From: Chryseobacterium tructae
Lineage (GTDB): Bacteria; Bacteroidota; Bacteroidia; Flavobacteriales; Weeksellaceae
Direction: 5' to 3'
NCBI RefSeq assembly: GCF_030409875.1
Contig: NZ_JAUFQR010000001.1
Coordinates: forward strand, 3,286,001-3,350,000
DNA length: 64,000 nucleotides
The notes beneath the pieces are model-generated. The model did no database searches. It worked only from the letters and a program-made list of their open reading frames with translations, and was not told the DNA's origin. Below, in pieces: positions 21,689-30,383 of this stretch (position 1 is its first letter; the number at the start of each line of letters is the position of its first letter). Made by a program: the position numbers and the translations under genes.

Positions 21689-22456
21689 CTAGTCTTCAAT
21701 CCAGATTCGAAAAGCAGCAGTACTTCCCTGGCTTGTAAGCAGATGATGTTTATAACCTTTCAACTGAAGGGCTAGTGTGTTTTTATTGTACCGTTCTATT
21801 CTTTCAACATGCTGTTTTTGTACAAGCTCACTACGGTTGATCCTGAAAAATGCTGAAGGATTGAGAAGCATTTCAATATCCTTCAATGTAGATTCATTAA
21901 GCAAGTGTTTTTTACCCGAAATATCAATAGCGAAAATTATTCCTTCCTCTGCTGCAAAAAATGCGATATCGTCTGTATTTAAAAAGTAACTTCCTTGATG
22001 GGAGCTAATCGTAAAGCGTTTCTTATAGCTTTTCTCCTGCTGACTGTTACTTAGCATCTGTTGAAGCTTCATTAATACATGATGTTCACCAGCATCTGAT
22101 CTTCTTAGCAATAAAAATTTATCCCAGGCTTTTTTGAAACGATCCTGAGTAAAAGGTTTTAAAAGATATTCAATTCCATTAGTTTCAAAAGCATTCATCC
22201 AGAATTGGTTATATGCAGTCGTAAAAATAATCGGACACCTTATATTAACCTGATCATAGATCTCAAAAGCATTCCCATCCAATAGCTCAATGTCTGAAAA
22301 AATAAGGTCTACATTGGTGCTTTTCAAAAAGCTAATGGCTGTCTCTACCGTATCAATTTCTGCTACCACCTCTACCGGTGATTTCAACTCACTGATAAAA
22401 CGCTTTAGTTTGCTTCTGGCAGGAATTTCATCCTCAATAATGACAACTTTTATCAT
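21689..22456 (-). CDS. LytTR family response regulator
   Basis: The 255-residue protein has a receiver domain (IIEDEIPARSKL, phosphoacceptor in IFSDIELLDG, Lys in LLKPFTQDRF) and a C-terminal LytTR DNA-binding domain (YFLNTDDIAFF, FFRINRSELVQ). It starts two bases after the stop of the LytS-like kinase gene, so the two are co-transcribed and cognate. Such pairs often control cell-surface or metabolic genes; the target is unknown. Confidence 0.94.
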   Translation of the reverse strand: MIKVVIIEDEIPARSKLKRFISELKSPVEVVAEIDTVETAISFLKSTNVDLIFSDIELLDGNAFEIYDQVNIRCPIIFTTAYNQFWMNAFETNGIEYLLKPFTQDRFKKAWDKFLLLRRSDAGEHHVLMKLQQMLSNSQQEKSYKKRFTISSHQGSYFLNTDDIAFFAAEEGIIFAIDISGKKHLLNESTLKDIEMLLNPSAFFRINRSELVQKQHVERIERYNKNTLALQLKGYKHHLLTSQGSTAAFRIWIED

Positions 22457-22458
22457 AT

Positions 22459-23481
22459 TTATTCCGGGATTATAGGGATTATAGCGGTGAATTTTGTTTC
22501 TGTTTCTAAAATTTCCAATTGCTGATCAGTCAGCACAGAATATTGTTCCTTAAGATTATTTAAAGCTCTTCCTGAAGTTCTTTTAAAGTTTCGTTTAGAA
22601 ATTCTATTATTCGTTACAGCTATCTTTTCTCCGATACAAATGGTAATCAAAACAGGATTGGATACACTTCCCAAATTATGCTGAACGGCATTTTCCAGCA
22701 ACAACTGTAAAGAAAGCGGAACTATTTCTCCTTTTATATTTCCATGATCTATATGAAGGGTGTATGCGGTCCCATATTTATATTGCATCAGATTAAAATA
22801 TTTTTCAGCAAATATTAGTTCTTCTTTTACAGAAATCAGTTTTTTATCAGAAGCCTCCAATACATATCGATAAATTTCTGCAAATTCATTCAGGAAATCA
22901 GAAGCTTTATACTTATCCTCTTCTATCAGCTGATCCAAAATATTAAGGTTATTGAATAGGAAATGAGGGTTGAGTTGCGTTTTCAACTGATCAATTTTAC
23001 TGTCAGATAATGCCTGCTCATAAAGTAACACCTGTTTCTGATATACTACATTCTTCTTATAATAACGGTAAGCCAAGAAGAAACTACCATACACAAATCC
23101 ATCTATAAGATCTGAAAAAGCGGTAAAAACAAAGGTCTCCCTATTAAAATTTCTTTCAATAGTGCCGAATGCCAAGGCAATTAAAAAGCCGATGGCCTTC
23201 ATGACCAAAAGATAAACCAACAATGAAGAACTGAAGATCTTAAAAACTTCTTTGCCACTGAAGGTTAACGATCTTTGCCACTTTTGAATAAAGAGATCCA
23301 TCACAAAAAACAGAATACAAGCACTGATCAAGGTCGCTACGGCTGCTTCGGGAGTGAAAATATATTGATCCACCTTTCCTCTGACAGCAATACGGACATG
23401 AATAGACTGTACATAAGCAAACAAAAGGATAAACAGCAGGAAGTACCTGTTTTGATTGATCTGTTTTAAAATGGTTTTCAT
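22459..23481 (-). CDS. LytS/YehU-type sensor histidine kinase
   Basis: The 340-residue membrane protein has four hydrophobic segments in residues 10-145, then the His_kinase motif QLNPHFLFNNLNILDQLIEE containing the phosphorylated His. A short ATPase region, LQLLLENAVQHN, lacks canonical HATPase G boxes, as is common in this subfamily. Neighbour order and spacing pair it with the LytTR regulator. Confidence 0.93.
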   Translation of the reverse strand: MKTILKQINQNRYFLLFILLFAYVQSIHVRIAVRGKVDQYIFTPEAAVATLISACILFFVMDLFIQKWQRSLTFSGKEVFKIFSSSLLVYLLVMKAIGFLIALAFGTIERNFNRETFVFTAFSDLIDGFVYGSFFLAYRYYKKNVVYQKQVLLYEQALSDSKIDQLKTQLNPHFLFNNLNILDQLIEEDKYKASDFLNEFAEIYRYVLEASDKKLISVKEELIFAEKYFNLMQYKYGTAYTLHIDHGNIKGEIVPLSLQLLLENAVQHNLGSVSNPVLITICIGEKIAVTNNRISKRNFKRTSGRALNNLKEQYSVLTDQQLEILETETKFTAIIPIIPE

Positions 23482-23502
23482 GCAGTGATCAGAGGTCTTT
23501 TT

Positions 23503-23535
23503 TACAAAAATAGCCCTATATTTTTTACAGGGCTG
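23503..23535 (-). terminator. Terminator between the secreted protein gene and the LytS-like kinase
   Basis: AGCCCT (23512-23517) and AGGGCT (23529-23534) form a short stem followed on the minus strand by an ATTTTTG tract, downstream of the gene ending at 23547. Confidence 0.55.
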
Positions 23536-23546
23536 CTTCTAGGTCA

Positions 23547-24290
23547 TTATTTTTTCTTTTCGGGAAAGGATGCTGTAATATTTCCTTTATCATCCAGGAA
23601 ATCCAACTTAGCGTCATTGTTTTTGTCTACACAGAATCTGGCACGCGGAAGTCCTTTACTATCAAATAAAAACAATCCGTTATTTTCATCTTTAGTTTTA
23701 CCCAACATCATTCTTGGGGTTCCCCCAATAAGTCCTTGTTGCTCATATTCCTTGTATTTTTTCTGTAAAGCCTCGGGATTCTTTTCCAATTTATCCAGCT
23801 CCTCCATAATTTCACCGGTTCTTACTTGTGATTCTTTTACCGGGCGATCATTAAAATAGATTCCGCTGGATACGGTTCTTTTTTCTCCCTTCATATAGTC
23901 TTGCGTCAATAATTGCATCACCTGATCGCCATCGTATTGATCATACGTTAAAGACAAACCCGAACTATGTCCGTTTTTGTTTTTCCTTCCATCATAAATA
24001 AAACCGCCACATTCAATTCCTTCTTCGTTGAAGAAAAGCATTCCGGAGCGCTTTTTTCTGGTCTTATTAGGAGCACTTCCATTTACTTTTTCTTCTCCGG
24101 ACGGAAACCTGTCAACATTAGTAATGATCATTTTTACTGTTCCGTCTTTTTCCACTACATTGATTCTTTCCACATCAATTTCGGTAAATTTTTGATGGCC
24201 GTCTGTTTTGAATGCAGAAGCCGTTAAGAAAATGATCCCGATCACTGATGCTAAAGCAAATGTTCTTAAAAAAATTAATTCCCTGTTCAT
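23547..24290 (-). CDS. Hypothetical exported protein
   Basis: The 247-residue product has an N-terminal hydrophobic segment (LRTFALASVIGIIFLTASAF) acting as a signal peptide or anchor. The rest is hydrophilic, with repeated beta-strand segments each opening with a short charged motif (KMIITNVDRF, GMLFFNEEGIECGGFIYDG, LFLFDSKGLPRARF, KLDFLDDKGNITASF). This strand-turn pattern is seen in Bacteroidota exported proteins of unknown role. It is separately terminated and I do not recognise a family. Confidence 0.7.
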   Translation of the reverse strand: MNRELIFLRTFALASVIGIIFLTASAFKTDGHQKFTEIDVERINVVEKDGTVKMIITNVDRFPSGEEKVNGSAPNKTRKKRSGMLFFNEEGIECGGFIYDGRKNKNGHSSGLSLTYDQYDGDQVMQLLTQDYMKGEKRTVSSGIYFNDRPVKESQVRTGEIMEELDKLEKNPEALQKKYKEYEQQGLIGGTPRMMLGKTKDENNGLFLFDSKGLPRARFCVDKNNDAKLDFLDDKGNITASFPEKKK

Positions 24291-24430
24291 AATGGTATCG
24301 TGTTATTTGTTTTATGTTGATGATTCAAAACTATTATAACAGAATGCTTTATTCAAGGAAAAAACAATAAGCCAAGGAAATAAAGGTATGAGTAAAGGAA
24401 TTTAGAAGATAAATGATCAGGTACATAAAA

Positions 24431-24472
24431 ACAAAGAAAAAGCTCTGACTTATTTTCATAAATCAGAGCTCT
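24431..24472 (-). terminator. Rho-independent terminator, minus strand
   Basis: AGCTCTGA (24441-24448) pairs with TCAGAGCT (24463-24470); on the minus strand it is followed by TTTTTC, downstream of the gene ending at 24492. Confidence 0.8.
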
Positions 24473-24491
24473 ATATTGTGATATGATCATA

Positions 24492-25076
24492 TTACAAACT
24501 AACGGTATCTAAAAGCTTTTTTAGTTCTTCAAGTGAGATGTTAGTTCCAGAAGCTACTACTCCATATCTGTTTCCTTCCAGATATTGAATGCTTGTCATC
24601 TTATCATTTTCGTACATACTGTGATCAAAATAAACCAGCCAACCTTTATAGCTTTTGATGTTTGTCTTATCTTCCGGCTCTTCTACAGCCTTTAATTCCA
24701 GATAGCTTAGAAGATTTCCTTTTACCGACTCAGCTCCGGCTCCAGCTCCGTCTGTCACCATTAAATAAACATTCTGAGATCCCTTAGCATAGTTTGCTGT
24801 AGCATATGATCCTGTTTCTTTATCTTCAAAAGCGGTCACTTCTGTAAGTTTAAAACCATTGATTTCTTTTTTAAACTTAGCTTTAAAGTCATTAGAACTG
24901 ATAGGTTTCAGTTTCTTCAGCTCTTTAGCCAGATTCTCAACCTTTAGGGAATCTGAACTGCTTTGTACATGTTCTGCAACTGCAGCCAAAGGCTGATTGG
25001 CAAAAACAAGATTAGATCCCAAAGTGAATGTTAATCCAATACTTAAAATACCTGCTCCCAGATAAGATAATTTCAT
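24492..25076 (-). CDS. Hypothetical secreted protein
   Basis: The 194-residue product has a signal peptide ending near LVFANQ, then a helical linker and a compact C-terminal domain (ATANYAKGSQNVYLMVTDGAG; KGWLVYFDHSMY; NRYGVVASGTNISLEELKKLL). It resembles periplasmic proteins conserved in Chryseobacterium-like genomes but has no recognised function. It stands alone and has its own terminator, and its start is 307 bases from tRNA-Ser in a divergent arrangement. Confidence 0.7.
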   Translation of the reverse strand: MKLSYLGAGILSIGLTFTLGSNLVFANQPLAAVAEHVQSSSDSLKVENLAKELKKLKPISSNDFKAKFKKEINGFKLTEVTAFEDKETGSYATANYAKGSQNVYLMVTDGAGAGAESVKGNLLSYLELKAVEEPEDKTNIKSYKGWLVYFDHSMYENDKMTSIQYLEGNRYGVVASGTNISLEELKKLLDTVSL

Positions 25077-25318
25077 AAATAATTAATTTTTTTTTTGTCT
25101 GACAGGGATTGCAAAAAATACACCAAATCAAAAATTCAGCGGCTAATTTGTTTTTTCACATCAATTTTTCTCGAAAAACACAACTGCTTTCCTTTTAAAA
25201 ATAGGATGAACAGGAGTAAAAACAGAAGAACTCCTTCAATTTTACAAGAATTAATAAAAATAATCAATCTGATTTTTAACCCATTATTAAGTTTTGTTAA
25301 AATTTATATTGAAAAAGT

Positions 25319-25349
25319 TTTGCAGAAATTAAAAATCGTTCTATATTTG
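25319..25349 (+). promoter_or_regulatory. Bacteroidota promoter of tRNA-Ser
   Basis: TTTG (25319-25322), exactly 19 bases, then TATATTTG (25342-25349). This is a close match to the consensus -33/-7 pair, 34 bases before the tRNA start. Confidence 0.85.
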
Positions 25350-25383
25350 CACCACTGAAAACAACGATACAATCGGAGTTTAA

Positions 25384-25468
25384 GGAGAGTTGGCAGAGTG
25401 GTCGATTGCGGCAGTCTTGAAAACTGTTGACTGTAACAGGTCCGGGGGTTCGAATCCCTCACTCTCCG
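25384..25468 (+). tRNA. tRNA-Ser (anticodon UGA)
   Basis: The acceptor arms GGAGAGT and ACTCTCC pair perfectly. The anticodon stem GCAGT/ACTGT holds loop CTTGAAA, giving anticodon TGA. A long variable arm typical of class II tRNAs is present, and the T arm GGGGG/CCCTC closes TTCGAAT. CCA is not encoded. Partial copies of its 3' half occur at 33568, 35999 and 37043, making this the likely integration target of the accessory region to its right. Confidence 0.96.
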
Positions 25469-25469
25469 C
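25427..25469 (+). repeat. Putative attL: 3' end of tRNA-Ser duplicated at 33579-33621
   Basis: These 43 bases from the variable arm through the acceptor 3' strand are identical to 33579-33621 and are repeated imperfectly at 35999 and 37043. A retained 3' tRNA end with distal copies is the usual footprint of site-specific integration at a tRNA gene. Confidence 0.75.
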
Positions 25470-25482
25470 AAGTATTAAACAT

Positions 25483-25517
25483 AAACCTACTGATAATCAG
25501 TGGGTTTTGTTTTTTAT
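25483..25517 (+). terminator. Terminator downstream of tRNA-Ser
   Basis: An 11-bp stem (25483-25493 with 25497-25507, one G-T pair) is followed by TTTTGTTTTTT. Its core AAACCTACTG is shared with terminators near 36032, 37103, 41358 and 42496. Confidence 0.75.
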
Positions 25518-25971
25518 TAAAGTTTTCTTCCCCACATTTTCCCTACATTTCTTATATAAAAAAGATAATGATTTCTAACCTCAGTACCTCATTTGGTAAA
25601 TTTTTAGGCTCAAAACAGACTGCTGTAGCTCTCGAAAAATCTCCAAACTAAAAATATTTTATCTTTTTCCAGATAAATAGAGATAAGTCCGATTTCAAAA
25701 AGAGGGGGCACTACCAAGACTGAAACAACGGAGGGGGCTTGTTATTCATATGGTAGCTTGAATTACGTATATAAAGTGGTTTCAGTAGTAAAATAGGGCT
25801 TTACATTCTGGATAAAACCAAAGTTCTCTTAATATGGTTTTAGCTATCTTAACGATTAAAACTCAATCGTAGTTCTACTACACTTTTAAAAATTTAACAA
25901 AAAACATTATATCTGGCATGATATTTTATCTACCTTTAGTGATATAACATCAAAAACACACAGATATACAA
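25518..25971. other. Intergenic region upstream of vgrG
   Basis: Only very short ORFs are present (for example 25568-25651, 27 codons, MISNLSTSFGKFLGS). No integrase or recognisable element is seen, although this is where an island integrase would be expected next to the tRNA. The vgrG promoter must lie here; no clear element was identified. Confidence 0.4.
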
Positions 25972-27933
25972 ATGAAAAAAAATGTCTCAAATTCTGAGAG
26001 GATTTCCGAGAACCATATTGCAGGCATTAACCGTGTGGTTAAGCTTGACATTGTGGTTAATGGAAAACCTATCAGACACTTTAAACACTTCCGTTTACAG
26101 CAGAGTGCCAGAAAACACCACTACTTTGAACTTACTTTAGCACATGACTCTCTTGATGAAGTACAGAGCCATAACTTAGAACAGGCACAGCAATTTCTAG
26201 GAAAACGTCTGACCGTTACTTTTAAATACAAAGATGCTGAAAACGAAAGTCCCGAAAGAACGTTTGTTGGTGTTGTTACGAAAGTGGCATTCAGTCAGGA
26301 AAAAATGAGCCTAGGCAATATTGTACTCAAAGGCTATAGCCCAACTATACTAATGGATTCAGCACCCCATACTCAGAGTTTTGGAGGTACTCAGTCTGTC
26401 AACACTTCCATTATTGCTGACAATATCATCAGGGAAACACTGGGAACAACTCAATTTGATTTCAGAATAGACACCCAGAATAAAAGCTACATTAATTACA
26501 GTGCTCAATATTGCGAAACTCATTACAATTACCTGACAAGATTAGCAGAAGCCTATGGAGAGCAATTTTACTATGATGGGGATGTGCTACACTTTGGAAA
26601 GCTTCCCCCTCATGAAAAGCCTATCCAACTTATTTATGGCAGTAACGTTAACGATGTTCAGGTAGAGTTAAAGGCAGTTCACACAAAACCTGAATACTTT
26701 GGCTATAACAGCAGTAGTCATGCTAAAATAAATGGCTCTAACAATGAGATTAAGCATTTAGGAGACCTATCATCCAAAGCCTATGAGCTGAATAACAATA
26801 TTTTTAAAACCCGTTCACTTACACCCACTCCCATCAATGCCAATATGTTTCTGGATGTGGATGATTCCCAAAAAAGTGCAAGAGGAAGTAAAGCCGTTGA
26901 AGTTTTTACTGTATCTGGAAGTACAACAGTTCCTTTTTTATTCATAGGTTGTGTGGCAGATATAGACATGAGAAAACAGGATAGTAATGAGACCTCTCAC
27001 TTTACAACTTTGATGATAACAGAGGTTAATCACGAAGTTGATGCAAGAGGATATTACACTGGAAGTTTTGAAGCTATAGCCGAGGGAACGGGCTTCATGC
27101 CTAAACCTGATTTTGTGATGCCGAAAGCAGAGCCACAGGTAGCCACTGTAGTTTCCAATATCGACCCTTTAAACCAAGGCAGAATACAGGTGCAGTTTGA
27201 CTGGCAGTTAAATGATACCACTCATTTTATTAGAATGATGAGCCCTGATGCTGGTGGTACAGATGCGATAAGTCAAAATAGAGGATTCGTGGCTGTTCCA
27301 GAAATTGGAGACCAAGTAATGGTAAACTTTGAATACCATAATCCAGATTTTCCTTTTGCAATGGGTGGGATGTTTCATGGAGGTATAGGATTGGGAGGAG
27401 GTATGGATAATCGTGTGAAGTCTTTACAGACCAGAAGTGGGCACAGATTAGTGTTTACCGAAGATGAGAGTATTTTATTGACAGACAAAAGTGGAAATGA
27501 GCTAAGGTTTGATACAGAGGGAAGCAATATTAACATTACAGCTCCCGAAACCATTACTATAAAATCAAAGAACCTGAAATTTGATATTGAAGAGAATATC
27601 GAAACCAAAGCAGGAAAGAATATGGATACCAATGTTGGACAGAATATCAAGATTATTGCCAAACAAGAGATAAGCCAAGACAGTGGTAAGAAAACCATTA
27701 TCAATGCTGGAACTAATACTGAAATATCAGCAAAAGCACACCTTGACCTTTACGGTAAGGAAAAATTCATAGGTTACACAGATGGACAGACTGAGTTCGG
27801 AGCAAAGGACAGAATGCATGTGTATGGAGCTAACTCATTATTAACAGCTAAAGATAAGATTGAGTATAAAGCTCCTCAAATGAATAAGCTTCCTGAAATG
27901 GGAAATTTGAATACAACAAGGAAAAGCAATTAG
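25972..27933 (+). CDS. vgrG: Type VI secretion VgrG-like spike protein
   Basis: The 653-residue protein is a trimeric puncturing spike. Residues 20-380 resemble the phage gp27/GPD domain (VVKLDIVVNGKPIRHFKHFR; PTILMDSAPHTQSFGG; YNYLTRLAEAYGEQFYYDG). Residues 395-480 are the gp5 OB-fold (NIDPLNQGRIQVQFDWQL; GFVAVPEIGDQVMVNFEY; FAMGGMFHGGIGLG). The C-terminal 130 residues form short beta-helix-like repeats. It lacks a C-terminal toxin domain, so cargo is likely carried by the downstream genes. It opens an orphan cassette with no core T6SS genes in the window. Its AT content and tRNA-side position suggest transfer. Confidence 0.92.
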   Translation: MKKNVSNSERISENHIAGINRVVKLDIVVNGKPIRHFKHFRLQQSARKHHYFELTLAHDSLDEVQSHNLEQAQQFLGKRLTVTFKYKDAENESPERTFVGVVTKVAFSQEKMSLGNIVLKGYSPTILMDSAPHTQSFGGTQSVNTSIIADNIIRETLGTTQFDFRIDTQNKSYINYSAQYCETHYNYLTRLAEAYGEQFYYDGDVLHFGKLPPHEKPIQLIYGSNVNDVQVELKAVHTKPEYFGYNSSSHAKINGSNNEIKHLGDLSSKAYELNNNIFKTRSLTPTPINANMFLDVDDSQKSARGSKAVEVFTVSGSTTVPFLFIGCVADIDMRKQDSNETSHFTTLMITEVNHEVDARGYYTGSFEAIAEGTGFMPKPDFVMPKAEPQVATVVSNIDPLNQGRIQVQFDWQLNDTTHFIRMMSPDAGGTDAISQNRGFVAVPEIGDQVMVNFEYHNPDFPFAMGGMFHGGIGLGGGMDNRVKSLQTRSGHRLVFTEDESILLTDKSGNELRFDTEGSNINITAPETITIKSKNLKFDIEENIETKAGKNMDTNVGQNIKIIAKQEISQDSGKKTIINAGTNTEISAKAHLDLYGKEKFIGYTDGQTEFGAKDRMHVYGANSLLTAKDKIEYKAPQMNKLPEMGNLNTTRKSN

Positions 27934-27947
27934 TAAACATCCAATGG

Positions 27948-28196
27948 ATGGATGATGTAGTTGAAAATAATATACAACAATCCCATCGAGGAAATAAAGT
28001 AAGTGTTTTGGCATATACAAGAAACTATGAGGAAGGAGAAACTGTTAGTTTGAAAGTAATTGATAAAAATGGCAAAGAAATTAAGGATGGAGAAAAGGAG
28101 CTTACTTTATCTGGAACAGTTGATAAGGAAGGGTATGTAATACTCAAAGAAGCTGTAGAAATACCTAAAAATCAAAATAGTACACCAAATGGATGA
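27948..28196 (+). CDS. Small putative effector adaptor or Ig-like module
   Basis: The 82-residue protein has no signal peptide. It is beta-rich with NKVSVLAYTRNYEEGETVSLKV and a KDGEKELTLSGTVDKEGYVIL strand pair, resembling Ig-like modules found within larger secretion effectors. It lies 14 bases after vgrG and its 3' end overlaps the start of the next gene by eight bases, so it is translated with the effector. I infer an adaptor or chaperone joining VgrG and effector, or a detached effector domain. I do not recognise the family. Confidence 0.55.
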   Translation: MDDVVENNIQQSHRGNKVSVLAYTRNYEEGETVSLKVIDKNGKEIKDGEKELTLSGTVDKEGYVILKEAVEIPKNQNSTPNG

Positions 28197-28848
28197 TTTA
28201 AATTTAATAATATCAGAATTCGACGAAAAGAATATTGTTGATAGAAATATCACTTTGACTGTCGATACATGTGTTTGTGACGATTGGCAGACAATAGCAC
28301 CTGTAATACCTGCAAATAAATTTGTAGGCTATGCTACAGATTGTCATGTAGCAACTCATAAGCAACTTGATGTTATGGGGTACAAAGAAGGTTTTCCGCG
28401 TTACCAAATTGCTAAAGCTATAAGAAATAAAAAGGAAGAATTTATTTCAATGGAATACAATAATGATGAATTTAAGAAAGGGACTTCCTATATAAAATCT
28501 GCATTAAAAAATGGTATTCCTGTAACAGTAGGTATTGATAATCATGAAGAAATCACCCCAGGAAATCCTGATTTAACTACAGATCATTTTGTAGTCATTG
28601 TTGGCATGGGAGCAGATAGTAAAGGAAATTATTTTTTATTCTATGATAATGCTGATAGTTCTATTGGAACATCATCTGCCAACAAATTATATTGTAATTG
28701 TAAGGGAAATAAATTAGAAGGAAATGCTGATCCAAAATCAAGATATTCAACGATTACTGATCGAAGAACAGGTACTAGTACAGTTTTGGTATATACTGTA
28801 ACATCTATTAGAACTTCAGTAAAAAAAACTATTTTAAAAAAGAAATAA
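28189..28848 (+). CDS. Candidate T6SS effector with papain/C39-like peptidase or amidase features
   Basis: The 219-residue protein starts with MDDLNLIISEFD, a motif shared with the effector candidate at 29319. The rest resembles the papain-like/C39 fold: a Cys-His element in YATDCHVATHKQLDVMGY, then PVTVGIDNH, TDHFVVIVGMG (candidate catalytic His) and YFLFYDNADS (candidate Asp/Asn). These fit a cysteine protease or peptidoglycan amidase, but family assignment is inference. It is followed by an exported immunity candidate whose ATG overlaps its stop by one base, the expected layout of a periplasm-acting toxin and its antidote. Confidence 0.6.
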   Translation: MDDLNLIISEFDEKNIVDRNITLTVDTCVCDDWQTIAPVIPANKFVGYATDCHVATHKQLDVMGYKEGFPRYQIAKAIRNKKEEFISMEYNNDEFKKGTSYIKSALKNGIPVTVGIDNHEEITPGNPDLTTDHFVVIVGMGADSKGNYFLFYDNADSSIGTSSANKLYCNCKGNKLEGNADPKSRYSTITDRRTGTSTVLVYTVTSIRTSVKKTILKKK

Positions 28849-29309
28849 TGAAAAAAAGAATTTTATTAATCTTAGCAATTCTCTGTACAGTCATTTTATA
28901 TTCACAAAAAATTGATAGCCTACAAATTGAAAAAAGCAATCATAAAATAGCCATAGATAATGCCATAATAGAAAAGGATGATATCATTAAAGATGTAATT
29001 GTAAAAGAAATCTGTTTTTATTCAAAATTTGAATCAACTGACTATACAAAACCTAGCCCCATTGAAATAGAGATAAAGAATTATATTGGATTAAAAGCAA
29101 AAATAGGTGTTAAAAAGTATAAAAAAATGAATTCTGCTATTGCAGAATACTCAATTACCCAAGATGGAAAAGTCTTTAATATTAGATCATTTAAAATATT
29201 GAAAATAAAACCAAATGAAAACTTCAAATTAAAAGCTTTACTGTATAAAATTTCAACTAATAATGGGTATAAAAATTTAATTATCATCGAAAATACAATA
29301 CCAAAATAA
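28848..29309 (+). CDS. Candidate exported immunity protein for the upstream effector
   Basis: The 153-residue protein has a signal peptide (MKKRILLILAILCTVILYSQ) followed by a lysine- and isoleucine-rich mature domain with no recognised family. Its start overlaps the effector stop by one base (28848). Export to the periplasm would place it where a peptidoglycan-directed T6SS effector acts. Function is inferred from position and signal peptide only. Confidence 0.6.
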   Translation: MKKRILLILAILCTVILYSQKIDSLQIEKSNHKIAIDNAIIEKDDIIKDVIVKEICFYSKFESTDYTKPSPIEIEIKNYIGLKAKIGVKKYKKMNSAIAEYSITQDGKVFNIRSFKILKIKPNENFKLKALLYKISTNNGYKNLIIIENTIPK

Positions 29310-29318
29310 CATGATAAA

Positions 29319-30372
29319 ATGAATGATTTAAATTTAATAATATCAGAATTTGATGGAAATAGCATCCTTGATTGGGAAGTGACTTTAGATATAAAAGGGG
29401 GCAAAAAAATATATTTTAGTCGCAGAAGTAAATTATGAAACAGGTAGTTCTTTTCTAAAATATTGTAATGATTATAAAGCAAAAATTATTGCCAATAATA
29501 AGAATAAAGAAGATTTGACATTTATCATTATAGACATGAAAGGCACAATTGAAACTATAGATAATGGAAAATCAATTTCTGTAGAAAACTATGATAAAAT
29601 TTCTAAAGCAAACTATCCAGCAAGTAAAGGACATGGATTTGACTCGTTAGGTAAATCAAAATACGTTACCAAAAAAAGTATTTATGAGATTGTTGAGAAA
29701 ATTGGAGCTGATGACCCTAATACATTACAGGAAGTAAATATTTTTTCGCATGCGTATTCAGGTGGACCAATTTTAGCTAATTCATCTGAAACTGATGTAA
29801 TGGATATAGATATGAGGATAAAAGATATTGAGAATAAGATATTTGATTTTACAAATTTTAAAAATGCATTCACTCCAACAGGAATCTTTAAAATAGGGGG
29901 ATGTCAAAGCCACCCACCTCTTAATTATATATTAAAAAGAATAATGCAAAGTGTTAATTATAAAAGAGATGGTACTAACAAAGATACTGATGAATTTGTA
30001 ATTAATGATATAGAAATACCAAAAGGTCATAATCTTGGAAATTATGAGATAGTTTCTCACTATATAGATTCTAAAAACTACACTAAATTACCAAATAATA
30101 AGATTAAAATAACTTTATTGCAGGCGAAAAAAATATTTTCTTATCAATATTACACAAATTATGCAGCTTGGTTGGCCTATATGGTTGATGTAAAAGTGCA
30201 ATATTCTTTACCTGCTACTTATGCATCATTTGGTTCTCCTGAAGTTTTTAGGATTTCAGATGATACCAAAATGAATGTTTCTTTTTTTGAAAAATATTTA
30301 GGTATAGCTATTGGAGAGTTACATTATGGTATATATGATAAAACTACTATTGGAAGGTTATTAACTCCGTAA
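29319..30372 (+). CDS. Second candidate T6SS effector (one-base frameshift)
   Basis: From the ATG at 29319 the protein begins MNDLNLIISEFD like the effector at 28189. A run of five G near 29397-29401 then appears one base too long. Removing one G joins to AKKYILVAEVNYETGSSF and continues to 30372, about 350 residues. Without the correction, a TTG start at 29515 would lose the shared N-terminus. The body contains VNIFSHAYSGGPILANSSE and GIFKIGGCQSHPPLNYIL but no family I can name. An exported immunity candidate follows after 11 bases. Confidence 0.55.
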
Positions 30373-30383
30373 AACATATAAAA

